Positions 13,301 to 28,705 of a stretch of 64,000 nt of DNA are shown here, piece by piece; position 1 is the first letter of the stretch, and the number at the start of each line of letters is the position of its first letter. The stretch is from Psilocybe azurescens (lineage: Eukaryota > Basidiomycota > Agaricomycetes > Agaricales > Agrocybaceae): positions 62,001 to 126,000 of the forward strand of contig JAJIRX010000781.1 in the NCBI GenBank assembly GCA_023853785.1, written 5' to 3'. The position numbers were made by a program, and so were the translations under genes. The notes beneath the pieces were generated by a model that searched no databases, had not been told where the DNA came from, and worked only from the letters and a program-made list of their open reading frames with translations.

Positions 13301-13391
13301 ACGACTGGACCTGGACGTGCGCCTGCGCCTGCCGAGCATCGTACGTGTACGGTGAGACGGTCACTGCGCCCGCGACTCGATGAGGCGCCAT
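10359..13391 (-). CDS. C-terminal RING-H2 protein, probable E3 ubiquitin ligase
   Basis: Long, mostly disordered protein (roughly 970 residues) ending in a RING-H2 finger. ATG at 13391; intron 1 follows AEDRNG, after which comes DYPPPSFQEAM, a Pro-rich motif close to PY-type ligands. The body is rich in Ser/Pro. A conserved-looking segment ERVKSDWLKRRGVEFPG lies early. The RING is at 10389-10513 and reads CGICL, then FKDGD, GCQHSFHESC and KTCPLC: the Cys/His order is C-x2-C, C-x-H-x2-H-x2-C, C-x2-C. Joining CGICL to QFKDGD needs one extra base in the A4 run at 10497-10500; the CxICLxxFxDGD spacing of RING fingers supports this over a splice. Other frame changes near 11660-11720 and 10590-10780 may be introns or indels. 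RING-H2 proteins usually transfer ubiquitin; the substrate is unknown. Confidence 0.68.
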
Positions 13392-16840
<3,449 letters not shown>

Positions 16841-19802
16841 GGTATATCAGCTAGTTATGCCGAAGAATAATGGGTGTCGCAGACGACCTCGGCGTAGAAG
16901 ACTTATAAACACTGCAGCCGATTCCAGCCACGTATCATGCTCCTACCAAAACAAAACCTGACCAAACAAAAGATGTGGAGGCGGGTATTTCCCGGCCCGT
17001 CGAACCTCACTTTGCACTTTCTCTCGCTCGTCGATGTCACTTAGTCCTTTCAAGGGAGGAGAAAATGAGCGGTCGTTATGTTCGAATGTATATCAGACTG
17101 TCAAGCAGCAGAATTGACCGGCCATAATAATATCCTGTCATCCAGACTGTAGAGAACTTTGGTGAAAACATTCTATCAATAGGACTTCCACTGCACGGAG
17201 TCTGTCGCGTAATAAATAATGAAAATCAGCAAGAGTATAGCCTGAGAAGCTCAGTGAGTCTCTAATTACACATTTGACTCACAGCAAGCACAATATCTAA
17301 ATCGATCTCCAAGTTCTGATGTTAACTGGTACAGCATCGTCTGAAGCTGGTGCAGAGTAGATTTCAAGTTTACTCTGAAGAATTAGAAGTTGATATATAG
17401 TAGGACTCTGTGGTATTATTCACCTCAGACCTCTAAGTAAAGCTTCAGTATAAAGTCGTCAATAATTTTGATTTGGTGTGCTTCTATTTTAAGATGCTTG
17501 TAGAATCTGGACTACACTACTAAAAAGCCAGTGGTTTATGATGGGCAGCAAATCGTATCGTAGGTCAGTAAAATATAGTTTTTACCGCTATACTTATGAG
17601 TAATAACTGGGTGGCATGTATCGTCTAGTTGGAGTATTTTGGATGCATTCTATATCATCAACTACTTCGAACAGAGTTAAGGTGGAAAAGAAATTGAGCT
17701 GTCTACTGTGTCTCAAATTCCGAATTATCACTGATCATAATTTTCCCCCGATGATAGGTCTTAATTACTCATATAATCGACCATTTTTCTTTTGATTCTC
17801 TGAATGCGCCGTTGTGGATCCACGTGTAAGGCCACGCCGTCGAGTCATCATAGTAAAGTGAACCCGAATATGGTAATAAACGGCAAGTCGAGTCCGCAAA
17901 ATTTCCTAATCTGGCACTCTGATCGCCTCTTTGACGGTAACCTGCACTGCACTGCGTTTACCTACATACCGTGACGGGTAGTATACGTGTACTCATAGCG
18001 CCGAGGAAACCAGTGGTCCAGAAAGGTTTAATTAAACCATTATTTCTCTACTACCACTAGCACAGCGCCTGAAGGCTGAGCGGGATTAAAGAGTCAGGAC
18101 ACGTTGGAGTCTTTGATTTTCTCATCTCATTCAGTATTCTTAATCCATATTACCCGTGTCCATCCCAAATCGAGTTCCTCATGTATACGTGGGTTATTGC
18201 TCATCCACGTCGTACAGCTATTGGATAATATATAGATGATTTATTTCCAAGGCTGGGTTGATCCAGGCTATCCCAACAACCATCATACATAGATGACACA
18301 CTTTTGACATAGTTGCGACAGACTTATTTTTTCCAGCCTATATACATGCACCGACTTATGTCAGATATATGGCTGAGCTTACTGTGGCATGGGCTAGCTT
18401 GTGGACCAATAAACTAAGGCGGTGCTCGTCAGGAACGATCAACTCTCACTGAGAGTGGGAGTACATTTATTCTGGTGGATTGGACTTGAAGGTGATAGGA
18501 ATGTGGTCTAGTTATTTTCATTTGCTGTGTATCTTGAAGATAAATGAAGAATCCTCTCCTACGAGGCTTATCTACGCCTGGGCTACTTTCTTTAGCAGTC
18601 TACCCCAGGTTTTTGAATGACTGAACCGATCTGCTATGACAATATTGCCAAGTCATGATGATCAGGCAGTTGGTAGAAAGGCCGCAGCGCCAACAATCTG
18701 TAGTGAAATAACAGTAAAATCAGATAATGGTTGGACAAAAATACTTCACGGTATAGAAGACAACTTAGCCGAACGATTTGTCACGTACGATTTTTTTGCG
18801 TCGCCTATAGCAGGCTTCCGTATCGTCCGATTTTCTATGGAAAACAAAGATCATGATTAATTATCCAAATATCAGACGATATACCTTGTACTGCGTCAGG
18901 TGTATATTTGTATCGCAGCTGTCTGACGATAGATTTGTTATATTCTTGCCCAAGGGTGGTAAATGGTTCGATCCATCCACCTTAGAGACTGCGATAGTTG
19001 TCTGCGCATGCGTTATCTATTTTATCGATTTGAGCCGACCTTAATCCGCATTACATTCCGTCTATAATAGCAAGGCCTCTGGAGCTGAGTGTATGAAAAT
19101 TGTGACTGGCCGACGCAGGACCGCTGCGCCGTAGGTTCATTCAGCTCTATCGAGCGCCTCGGCGCTTGTTGTTTATGCTTAATCAGATCCTAGAGTTTAA
19201 ATCGACCGATGAATAAGTAAGAGTATGTAAGATTGCACCCGTGAGCATTGTCATCACGTTCGCCCTGAGATTCATCAAGGGACTCGACGAAAGTGGACGG
19301 GCTTCTTGACCGGCCGGTCCTCATCGAGACTTTGCTAGGCTTTAACACACAAGTGAAGCCCTATATTAGACAGGCTCTCCCCATTGCCCCCTTACTGCCC
19401 CTACGTTCCCTTCACATGCAGAATGTCGCTATTTGAACCTATATTTTCATTCCACCTCATGTTAACATGGTGAAAAACCTCAAGGACTCACCGTCCGGCC
19501 TAGCCACCGTGCGAATACTAGGAGGAGGAGGGGCAGTGCTGCGCCGTAGAATTACGAGGGGCTGATAAGTACTAGCGGAGTTTAGAAATTCTTTCCCTTG
19601 CTTTCTTTCCTTCCACATCCATCTTTTGGGAGCGGACTTGCCGACCCGTCCTCTCATATACCCTATATAATACCCATCTCTTTCTTTCTTTTTCCTTCCC
19701 TCCTTGCCCACTATCTTATACGTATGTTCATCTGCTGTCGACGAGCTCACCCTCTTCGCTTCCTAACCCACCGTAATCGCAGGGAGCCACCATCCGCCAC
19801 CT
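16841..19802. other. Intergenic, about 3 kb
   Basis: The longest gene-free stretch in the first 57 kb. It contains only short frames on both strands. None matches a family I know, and no tRNA cloverleaf, terminal repeat or tandem array was found by eye. Promoter elements for SEC23 copy 1 and for the gene at 19.8 kb should sit at the two edges. The GGTTCGATCC near 18965 is not embedded in a tRNA. Confidence 0.4.
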
Positions 19803-20812
19803 ATGTCTTCTAGGTCTGATACACCAAAATCCGTTGTCTTCCAAGGCGACGACGACAAGGACATGTTAGAAAGCCTTAGAGGCTTGAGTATAAAGGGTTT
19901 CCAAGACTGGTACGTCCTCCTTGCATCGGATTCACAACGACACTGACACCGCGCATAGCACGGAGCCAAACGCCAATACGCCGTCGTCTACCAACGCTTC
20001 GCTCCCCACACCTCCAGCTCTTAAGAGCTCACACATCTATCTGGCATCGCCAGATCGCCCATTGTATGTCTGCTTGTAATGCTGCTCCTCATCGCTCTGA
20101 CCTCCTTCATTAGCGGTGGGCACAACTGGTACTCGGAGGAGCGTACCATACCACCAAATGCCCCCCTCATGAAGGACCTCGACTCCTTTACTGAGGGCAC
20201 GGGCCAGGGCAGTTTCGACTTTCCGATTGCGACCGGACCCGACGAACCACCCCCATGCTTCCTCTCATATTCCACCCACCCGAAAATTTTGTCGCGGTCG
20301 GCGACATATCGCCTTCCACGCCTAACCCGCTGGCACTCGACCTCCTCCCATCACCTAGTGACCCCACTGATGCGGTGCTCGCCTGGATAGAAGGCGTTTC
20401 AGCCACGTCAGAGGAATTCCCATCCTCTTCGCAGGAGCTCCCTCCCCCTCCCAAAAGCGGAGACGGTCCTTCACTCAGGACAGCGACAACCAAGAGCGGC
20501 GCACTCGGGCCTGGAGTCCTTCAATTGACTCATCGTTTATACCTTATACGGAAAACCAGGAAGAAATCCCGGAAGTTCTCAAGTATCACACAGAGCCTGA
20601 TGCCCCCGGTTGACAAGTCGCCCCTCCCCATCATCACCCTGTCATACTCTCGGCCTCGCTGCCAATCGTCATCTAACTCATTCTCATCGTTGATCTCCAT
20701 CGCTTTGAACCCTTCTGAAACGGCATTTTTCGATATGCCCATGATACAACTCAATTCCATTACGGAACAAACAACAACTCCAGGAGTCGTCGCCGTCGTC
20801 GTTCAAGAATAA
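19803..20812 (+). CDS. Hypothetical Ser/Pro-rich protein
   Basis: Unrecognised gene. ATG at 19803 starts MSSRSDTPKSVVFQGDDD. A first short intron follows GFQD, and a second (GTATGT..TTCATTAG, about 20062-20111) joins SPDRP to FGGHNWYSEERTIPP. The next exon encodes an acidic, proline-rich chain. After DEPPP the frame must move by one base in the C5 run at 20250-20254 to continue as MLPLIFHPPENFVAVGD. A further frame change may occur near 20600, where a second frame reads EEIPEVLKYHTEPDAP just before a stop. I give the longest continuing stop as the end. No signal peptide, span or known domain is seen. It may be a regulatory, disordered protein. Confidence 0.45.
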
Positions 20813-21435
20813 TGGAATGCCTATCTATTGCCTCTCGAGGCCTTGCTCATTTATGGTCCCAGGAACTTATGCTCAATCCCCTTTCTCATCGTGTAGAATG
20901 ATTTGCGACACATTTCCAACTATTTCTACTCCAGCCATCGTCAAACTCAAACTCGTGCTTTCCTCGGTTAAAACTTTCCCGTCTAGTTTCTTGTTATCCA
21001 TTAGGACACCCATTGCCTGGTCATCGACTTTGGTATTGCGTACATACACTTTATTCGTGGTCCGAAGATGAGATGGGATAGATCTTTTTACACTTCTTTA
21101 CTTTTCGGTCTCCCCGCATTACTGCATTTTTAGGTACTGTTATTGCTGTTTTCACATACAACCCCGTATTCGCTAGTTTCCCCGCTTTGCCCCCCCTTCA
21201 CGAATATGACTCGTTTGATCGCTTCCAAAATACCCACGAAAGTTCCGTCTGGTACAGTATGATAAGATAAAGCTATTGACGTGCGTGAGACGAGTAGGAA
21301 TAGATTAGATGGTGACCAAGCAAGCACCAACAACGCGTACATAGGACCAAGCATAATCGATCACGAATTACGATCAACTGAATGTTCTCAGGGTTCAATA
21401 TCAATTCTTTTCCCTCATCTTCCGCGCCTTCCTCC
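20813..21435. other. Intergenic, about 0.6 kb
   Basis: Short region before the CAP-G gene, presumably its promoter and 5' UTR. No further feature is recognised. Confidence 0.45.
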
Positions 21436-24400
21436 AATGGCGCCGTCCTCGAAGGCGGACAACGTGCTAGAGACCTTATATGAATCGGTTGCCGGCATAT
21501 TTGATCAGACACAGTTATCTCTGGCGAATCATAAGAAGAATTGCGTGGCCTTGTATAAACTGCATGTCAACACGGTCGATATCACGCAGCCCGGCAAGAA
21601 CGGGAAGGGAACGAAGCTTGTCGGCGAGAAGGCCTTCCAGGATGTGTTCATAGACATGCTTAGTCGGGTTCTGGTGGTTAAGAAGGGTCCGGTCACGGCA
21701 GATAGGACTGTCAAGTATGTAGGGTCGTTTGTGAAGTTTATGAATGAAAAAGGTGTGTGCTTGCAGAACACTGGTTGTTATGTGTATATGAGTTGGCTCC
21801 TGCCTGTATGAACCAGACTGAATGTTTGCAACTCCAGTTATCGAGGCCAAGTCCAAGAAAGCATCATCGTCGGCTGGCAACGAAGAAAACGACGACGACG
21901 ACGACACGCCAACTTCGAGATTCGTCTCTCGCTTGTTGAAATGGCTCGTTCAAGGCTTCATAGCTAAGAATAAGGTCGTCCGTTTTCGGTGCATCCATAT
22001 CGTTTCCGAGATGATCTCGCATCTGGGGAAATCGAGCAAGTTCACCTTTCCGATATTTTCTGGAGATGCGGAAAGACTGACGTGTTTTTGTATAGTGAAG
22101 ACGCGTATAACGACCTGCGTGATGCTTTAATCGATCGCCTCAATGATAAAGAGACATTGATCCGTACACATGCTACAATCGCCCTCTCCAAGCTGGTGGG
22201 CAGCGAAGATCCAGATGAAGCTGGAGAAGGAGAGCAGACCATCGTACAAACACTTCTCGACGCCATCTCAACTGATCCTGCCGCGTACGTACCCTCATCA
22301 GGATCCTCCGAATCCCCCTATTAATAGGCATAATACCCAACAGCGAAGTCAGACGCGCAATCCTCCTCAACACCCCCTCACACCGTGGACGATGGACACA
22401 ATTCTCACACGCACACGCGACGTCGACCCCGTCACCCGCAAGCTTGTCTACTCCGCAGTCCTCCAACTCAAACTGGGGCACCCGCGCCATCTCTCCATTG
22501 CCCAGCGCGAACAGATCGTCAAAGATGGGTTGGGCGACAGAGAACCGGCTGTCAGAGTCGCGGCGGGCAAACTCGTCACGTCCTGGTTCGACGCCGTTCT
22601 CGCGGAGGAGGCCGCTGAAAATGAAGAAGGAACTTGGGAAGGGGATGATGGCGGCGTGATGAAGGGCTTGGTCCGCTTTTTGGGACTGTTCGATGTTGTG
22701 GGGCCTGGTGAAGCCGTTGCCGTCGATGCGGTACTCTCGATCTTCACTACGAGGCCCGAGATGCCGGATGTGTTCGTGTTTCCAGGTACTTTCCTGTGTT
22801 ACTCGATCATTTTGGGGGAACTGACATTTTTGTAGGCACGTACTGGTCGCAGTTGACACCAGAGTCCGCCACACTCGCCCGCGTATTTGTTGAACATTGT
22901 CATGGAACCAAGAACGAGAACCGATTGGAAACATCATCCTTACCCGTTGTCACAGCCTTCGCCTTCATCGTTCAAGAGGCCTACAACAGTCTTTTGGGCG
23001 TGCTGGAAGAGATCGAGACGGCGAAGCTTCTACAAGCGGGGCTTGAGGAAGAGGAAAATGAAGAGCTGGAAGAGGAACTCGCGAAACGCGAGGTTATCAT
23101 GAGCGAGCTGCTTAAAATGGCGCTCAAGCTTGATTATGGTGATGAGATTGGGCGAAGGAAGGTGTTCTCCGTCGTCAGTGAGTATTCGTTTTCTCTTCCA
23201 GTTTTTGTGAAAATCGGCTCATTGTACACGTGTCAGAGGATATGCTTGCTCATCCCCAGCTCCCGCCTGGTCTCATTGAGCGATGCCTCGACGTTCTCAA
23301 GGAGATTATACCCTCCGAACGCGATCTTATCCGCGTCATAGTGGAAATCGTTGTTGAACTGCGTGAGGGAGAGGAAGACAGCGAAAATGCCGACGAACCC
23401 CCGGTACTATTACTTTTCATAGCTTTTTGCGACCTTTTTCGCTCATTTGTGTCTTTTTGATCTTTAGCTCGATGATAACCAATCCGATGTGTCGCAAATG
23501 ACGATCAAGAGGCCAGCTCGCAAGAAGGATCGTCAGGATTTGACTCCAGAAGAACGCGCTCAAGCTGATTTGACCGACATTCGATGCCTCATGTTATGTA
23601 TCGCTATGTTGGAGCGTGTCAATGGCGTGAGCAGCACCGTTAGCTCTCGTGTATAAGTTTTTCTGACGAAATGTATCTTTGTAGACTTTTGAGGACAACT
23701 CTACGCTTGAAGGTATTTTAGGTGATCTGATTATTCCCTGTGTGAAGAGAAAGGAACTTGCGATGAGGGAGAAGGCTCTAGTCAGTCTAGGACTGTGCTG
23801 TCTAATTGCCAAAGTCAGCATAATTTCGTCATTTCTCTTCAACCCGCTGGTTCTGATCGAATTGGATTCTTAGAACATGGCTTTGAGCTCTTTCCAACTT
23901 TTCCTCAGCCAAGCCCAGAATGCGCCCGCGGAGTTGAAAGTCCAAGTGTTGAGGATTATCATGGATCTGCTCATCATGTACGATCAAGAGTTCTTTGGGC
24001 GGTCTGAAGAGACGGTGAGTTATATAATCGTATCGTGTGTTGAAGGTTTCGTTTTAATGATACTTTTCAGGCAAAGCAAATTGTGGACTTTTTATTGCAG
24101 ATTCTTGAGAATGAAGAATCTGCTGAAGCTCAGGCTGTAATCGTGACGGGCCTTTGCAAGCTCCTTCTTCCGGGTATAATCACGGAAACTAGGGTACGCA
24201 AAGCTGTCTCGGCCCAGCTCAATATTCCCATATTCACCGGTTTGCTTTTCAGGTTTTGACTGCTCTGGCTTTAGTGTACATCTCACCAGCAACTTCGGAT
24301 AATCAAGAACTCCGCCAATGTCTATCATACTTTTTCCCAGTCTACTCATACTCCTCAGCTTCGAATCAAAACAGAATGTCTTCGGTGCGCCTTCTTTTTG

Positions 24401-26245
24401 GGTTGTATACGCAAAGATTGTGGTCTGATCTCGAACCAACAGATATTTATGCCGACCTTCGATCTTGCGCTTCGTATGCATGAGGATCTGGAGGAAGATC
24501 AGGATATGATCTCGCCATATCAGTTTGGGCTTCTTATGGTTGATTGGACGGATGCGCAGAAAGCCTCTGAGATGTATGCGCCATTTATCCTTTGTTGCTG
24601 GGTTAATTTTTAACTGATTTTTTTTCTGTTTTGTCGCAGCGCGATCGAAGATAAACAGAGCAAAGACACGCCTCATGTTACTCTGGCAGTTGAAATCTTG
24701 GTAGCGCTTTATGATTCCGATCGTACAGGTATGTATTTTTTCAGCTTTAAAAGGGATTAGCTGTTCTCAAATCTTTCCTTATTATCATAGTGGATGAACA
24801 AAAGACGCTGTGCCAGCTACTCGGACAACTTCACATTGATCACGGGTTGGACAATCGGTCAATCCACAAGCTCAACATCCTGCTTTCTAATCACGATGAG
24901 GTACGTCGCATGCCCACCCACTCAAGTAATGTAAGCAATCTAACGACGACATATTCAAATCTTGTTTTATCTTTTTTTTTTGTATTTGTTAGCAAACTCC
25001 TTTCGAAAACTCAGCCGTAGAGAAAATCTTTGATCGCTTCAAGAATAAATTCACGAGTATGTTTGATAAAGAGCTGAAGGAGATCGATCCTCGGGAATAT
25101 GTGGACGATGAGTTCAGGGATATTTATCAGCGTATTGGGGTGGATGTTCCTGAGGAAGGGGATGATGGTGATATTCGCTCTCGGTCGCGGAATAAACGGA
25201 AGGCTAGACGCGATGAAGAAGAAAATAATGACGAGGAGGAGGAGGAAGAGCATGAGGAAGCGGGGGAAGAAGAGGCGGAAGAAGAGGCGGAAGAAGAGGC
25301 GGAAGAAGAGGCGGAAGAAGAGGCGGAAGAAGTCGAGGACAAGGACCAAGTAGAAGAACTGGAAGCTACAGAAAAGGCAGACGAGAGGTTTGATTCCAGT
25401 ATCCGCTTTTATGCACGTTCACTAAAACTTCTTTCTGCAGTGAGCCTAATAATGAAGAACCTGAAGAAACACAAGAAGAGGTGGAAAGTCCTGCCAAGTG
25501 GGTCGACTAGGCTGTCATTTCATTACTTCTCATCTTCATCGCGATTTGTAGCTCTCCAACCCCACCTCCCAAACGGACTAGAAAACCGCCTGCTCGCAAA
25601 GCTGCTACCAAACCGAAAGCTGCTCCTCGTAGTCGTAAAGCGGCGTAAGTTGACAGTATACGATTGACCCTATTCAAGTGTCTAACATTGTCATGCAGAG
25701 TTGTCCCAGAAGATTCTGAGTCCCAGGGATCGGATGAGGAGAACATTCCTCCTCCTGTTGCAGTGGCTACCACGCCAAAGAAGAAGGGTGTAAAGTAAGT
25801 TTCCGTGACTTTTGGATCTTGTAATCATAATCTCACCTTTACACCTTCAGGAGAGCTCATACGCCAGGTTCGGGTCAAGTCGCTTCTCCTGGAAACCGTA
25901 AGAGGACACGAGTCAAGGCCCCTTTGTACGTCTTTCTGGATAGTAGCTGTCTAGGAATTCACCTATAAACATGACATTCTTTCTAGAAAATCGACTGCAA
26001 GGGAAGCTACGACAGAAGAAGAGAACGATAGTCCATCGCCTAGCCCGGCTAAACTGCCTGCACGTCAGACAAGAAGAAGTAAAGGTCGAATTGTCCCTAT
26101 CAAAGAGCGTACTCCGGAAGCAAGCCAAGATGAGGATGAGGACGAAGCAGACGAAGTGGCGGACACATTAGCGAGCCAGACATCTACTCCCACTCGGGCT
26201 ATCGCAGCCGCCTCGTCGGACGACTTTGGTGGATATTCTGACTAA
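21436..26245 (+). CDS. YCG1: Condensin non-SMC subunit CAP-G (YCG1/Cnd3)
   Basis: HEAT-repeat subunit of condensin that, with the kleisin, anchors DNA during mitotic chromosome compaction. ATG at 21436, stop at 26243-26245, over 15 short introns, roughly 1,100 residues. Conserved landmarks include RFVSRLLKWLVQGFIAKNK, VRFRCIHIVSEMISHLG, EDAYNDLRDALIDRLNDKE, IRTHATIALSKL, EVRRAILLN, YWSQLTPESA and PYQFGLLMVDWTD. The C-terminal tail is acidic (EEAEEEAEEE repeats) then Lys/Pro/Arg-rich and ends DDFGGYSD. Two exons are one base short: a G4 run at 22025-22028 (needed for HLGEIDEDAYND with a GC-AG intron; an alternative GT splice keeps frame but gives a poorer match) and a C5 run at 22373-22377 (needed for NTPLTPWTMDTIL). 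Same strand as DAM1, whose ATG lies 286 bp beyond. Confidence 0.9.
25266..25325 (+). repeat. 12-bp coding minisatellite in CAP-G
   Basis: Five perfect tandem copies of GAAGAAGAGGCG encode the EEEA acidic repeat in the CAP-G tail. Such an array is expected to vary in copy number between strains. Confidence 0.9.
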
Positions 26246-26531
26246 CCCTGCTTCGAAGGCTGACAGATATCGAGTCTGTGATTTGCGGATCTCTCTCACA
26301 TTCATATGATCTTCACCTTTGCAACTACGGATGATTATGGATATTTATTGAACATCGGTTGTGTAATTATCTGTAGTATCAGTGCCTAGAAAGTGTAGCT
26401 CAGGCCGACACCGAACATAATGTATCAGTTTTATCTAATTCATTGACTGGAAATTTGTACCTGTTTTTGGTTTACAAGAAAACTGGAAAACGCGATTCAA
26501 CGTGCGTGTCACGTGTAGCTGCCCTCTTTCC

Positions 26532-27685
26532 ATGCCTCCAACTCAAACTCCTCACCGGACGCCTTTACGACGCGTATCACAGGGATCTCTTTTCAGGCTT
26601 TCGCGCTCAAATGCATACCCTGATGCACCACATGGATTAGGATTCCTCGAGCCTGCAATGGCTGAGTTTCTGGACGAAACTGAGGCCCTGCAGGCCAACC
26701 TTGAAGGCATGAAACACTTGAGCGATTCTCTGGCGACTTTCAACGAGTCGTTCGCCAGTTGGCTGTATGTGATGAACATGAATGCTCTTACAACGGATTG
26801 GCCGCAGGTTTGTCTTTTCTTTGTGAGTCATATGGTTCAAGAATGGGCTTACATTGATGTTGCAGGCACCAACCGATATTTCGTTCGCTTTAGCAAAACG
26901 GCGTGCTGGTGAGCCGCAGTCCTGTTCTTCCCACCTATAACAGACCCTACAAAATCTCTGCAGAACAGGATGGGATTGCAGCTATGGAAGCCATACAAGC
27001 CCAAAGCGCAGCCAAAGCGCGTGAAATGCAAATCTCAGCCGCTGCGGACAAGACAACGCTGACGGAAGCAGATACAACGTTCGCGGGAAACATTACGACC
27101 GCTACAGGAGCATCCTCAAACAAGTCTGGCGTTCCTGTGAAAAAGAAGGGTGCGAAAGCCAAGTTATCGGCAAAGGAGAAGAAAGAACGGAGTGTATGTC
27201 GATCGATGGATATTTTTCCTCTTCTTCCGTTCGTTTTTTTTTACCTTAATTTGTCTGGTAGATTGAGGTTGAAAGGGTCGTGGCATGCCTACCTTTGGAA
27301 TTCCGTGGAAGTGATCCTGTATGTCTCTGTTCTGGATAACAGGGATCGATACTGATGTAGTTATTCTAGTCGCTTCGCCGACATATGGAAACGGTCATCG
27401 AAGGCATCATGTATTGCCCTGGCCAGACAGTGAAATGTGAGCCATGATTACAACTACCTCCCTGCGTTGCATTTAATTTTTTCCCGCATAGTGCTCGACT
27501 TGATCAGCCCACCGGATCTCAATCAAGCACGAGTGAACAAATGTCTCATTGCTTTAGTTAATCGCAAAGTAGTGCAGAAGGAGAACAGCACGGTATGAAG
27601 TTATGTTCAAAGACTTTCCTGGCTTTTATTGACTCTGCGTGATTTGTAGGGCACGGTCCTTTACCACTGGAAAGGACTCCCGTAG
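26532..27685 (+). CDS. DAM1: DASH/Dam1 complex subunit Dam1
   Basis: Outer-kinetochore protein of the DASH ring, which couples kinetochores to depolymerising microtubules. ATG at 26532 gives about 269 residues in seven exons with no frame break. The Dam1 signature lies at about residues 38-92: FLEPAMAEFLDETEALQANL, then FNESFASWLYVMNMNALTTD and WPQAP. A Lys-rich linker (KKKGAKAKLSAKEKKERS) follows. The C-terminal 85 residues (LPLEFRG, MYCPGQTVKLLDLI, ARVNKCLIALVNRKVVQ, TVLYHWKGLP) look like a small folded domain, possibly winged-helix, absent from the disordered C-terminus of budding-yeast Dam1; that comparison is from memory. The phospho-regulated yeast C-terminal sites cannot be assigned here. 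Its 5' flank is only the 286 bp after CAP-G. Confidence 0.88.
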
Positions 27686-28059
27686 AGAAATAAGCAAAGA
27701 ATTGTCTTCCATGTAGCTTTATGATGTAGATCGGTGTATGTAGCATAATGATAACATTTAACGTCTCTGTAAAATCAATGTCGTCGCCATTGGTATCGAC
27801 TTCTCGACACAGGATCTCTCCGAGAGGGGGAGATGTGGGACTTTATCATCATTGTATCCGAATTGTGCCATCGTGTTCAGCGGATTTCTGGGCAACCAAT
27901 AAGGAGGTAGATACAATGAAGATATAGAAGGGGAATACTAGTAAGAAAAAAATGGGTTGTTAGGCAAGTTACGTTCATGAGAGTTGATCAAACTTGTCGC
28001 TTACTCATGGAGCTGGCCCAAGTTAGAGTTCTGGGAGTTTGGAACGCGATAAACTCTTG
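27686..28059. other. Convergent intergenic region
   Basis: Lies between the 3' ends of DAM1 (+) and MAPEG gene 1 (-). I see only 3' UTR-like AT-rich sequence. Confidence 0.5.
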
Positions 28060-28705
28060 TCAGATAGGTATCCGTATAGACAAATTGAAGTGGGAAGCCA
28101 ACCTTAGTCCCGCTGTTTTTGACTTGACTGGTTAAAATAAATGTAATTGTACAGGATCCTCCAGAGCAAACTAAAAGAATTTTATGATATGAAGCAAGCT
28201 ACGAACAGAGTAAAATTGGCGACGTACTAAAGCCCTGAAGCGATATTTAGAGACGCAATGTCCATGCCGGAGTAATTGCCAGCGAGGACAGCCAGCCCGA
28301 AGAACGGCAGGCTTTCGAGGCCATTCTGTGCGACTATGAGCATATGGACCTTTTACAAACCAAAGTTGTACTTACGATGTGAGCGCCCTCTATACGCTGC
28401 AGGCGTGCAAGGACCTCAGGAGGGACGCCTTTCTTCTCCAGTCTGGTAGCATTATCACGGGGTTGGACGCTAGAGAAAAGTATAAGTTAGATAACACAAT
28501 CCCTGAAGAGAAGAAACTGCAGTTTCGCACTTGTTGTAACCAGCCGCTTTAGTTATGAGGGCTGACTGTTTGTCCACAGGATTATTGATATCAGATAGAA
28601 AGAGGGTGACGAGGTGATGCATACTTTAGCAAATGCCGGATAGTAGGTGATGATCCACATGAGAGGGATAGCATACAGGGAAAGCGGGGTTGAAAGTGAA
28701 ATCAT
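28060..28705 (-). CDS. MAPEG-family membrane protein 1
   Basis: Small four-span protein of the MAPEG superfamily (microsomal glutathione transferases and eicosanoid enzymes), expected in ER membrane; activity here is inferred only. ATG at 28705. Exons encode MISLSTPLSLYAIPLMWII.., then SALITKAAGYNN, then VQPRDNATRLEKKG..RIEGAHI, then NGLESLPFFGLAVLAGNYSG, then LLWRILYNYIYFN. The family pattern R-x-N-x3-R, E-x-A-H-x-N and the NYIYFN span are visible. The last exon ends TAGLRLASHFNLSIRIPI if one base is added in the T5 run at 28116-28120; without it a stop occurs at 28104-28106. Corrected length is about 139 residues, normal for MAPEG. A TTTATAAA at 28821-28828, about 115 bp upstream, may be the TATA element. 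Confidence 0.8.

Noticed and set aside
18955..18985. GGTTCGATCC resembling a tRNA B box
   Set aside because: No acceptor stem, anticodon arm or A box at the right distances on either strand.
18636..19044. Two short plus-strand frames in the 3-kb gap
   Set aside because: No family resemblance, no splice logic, and length within chance expectation.
25011..25349. Minus-strand Phe/Arg/Leu-repeat frame
   Set aside because: Antisense of the acidic 12-bp coding repeat in CAP-G.
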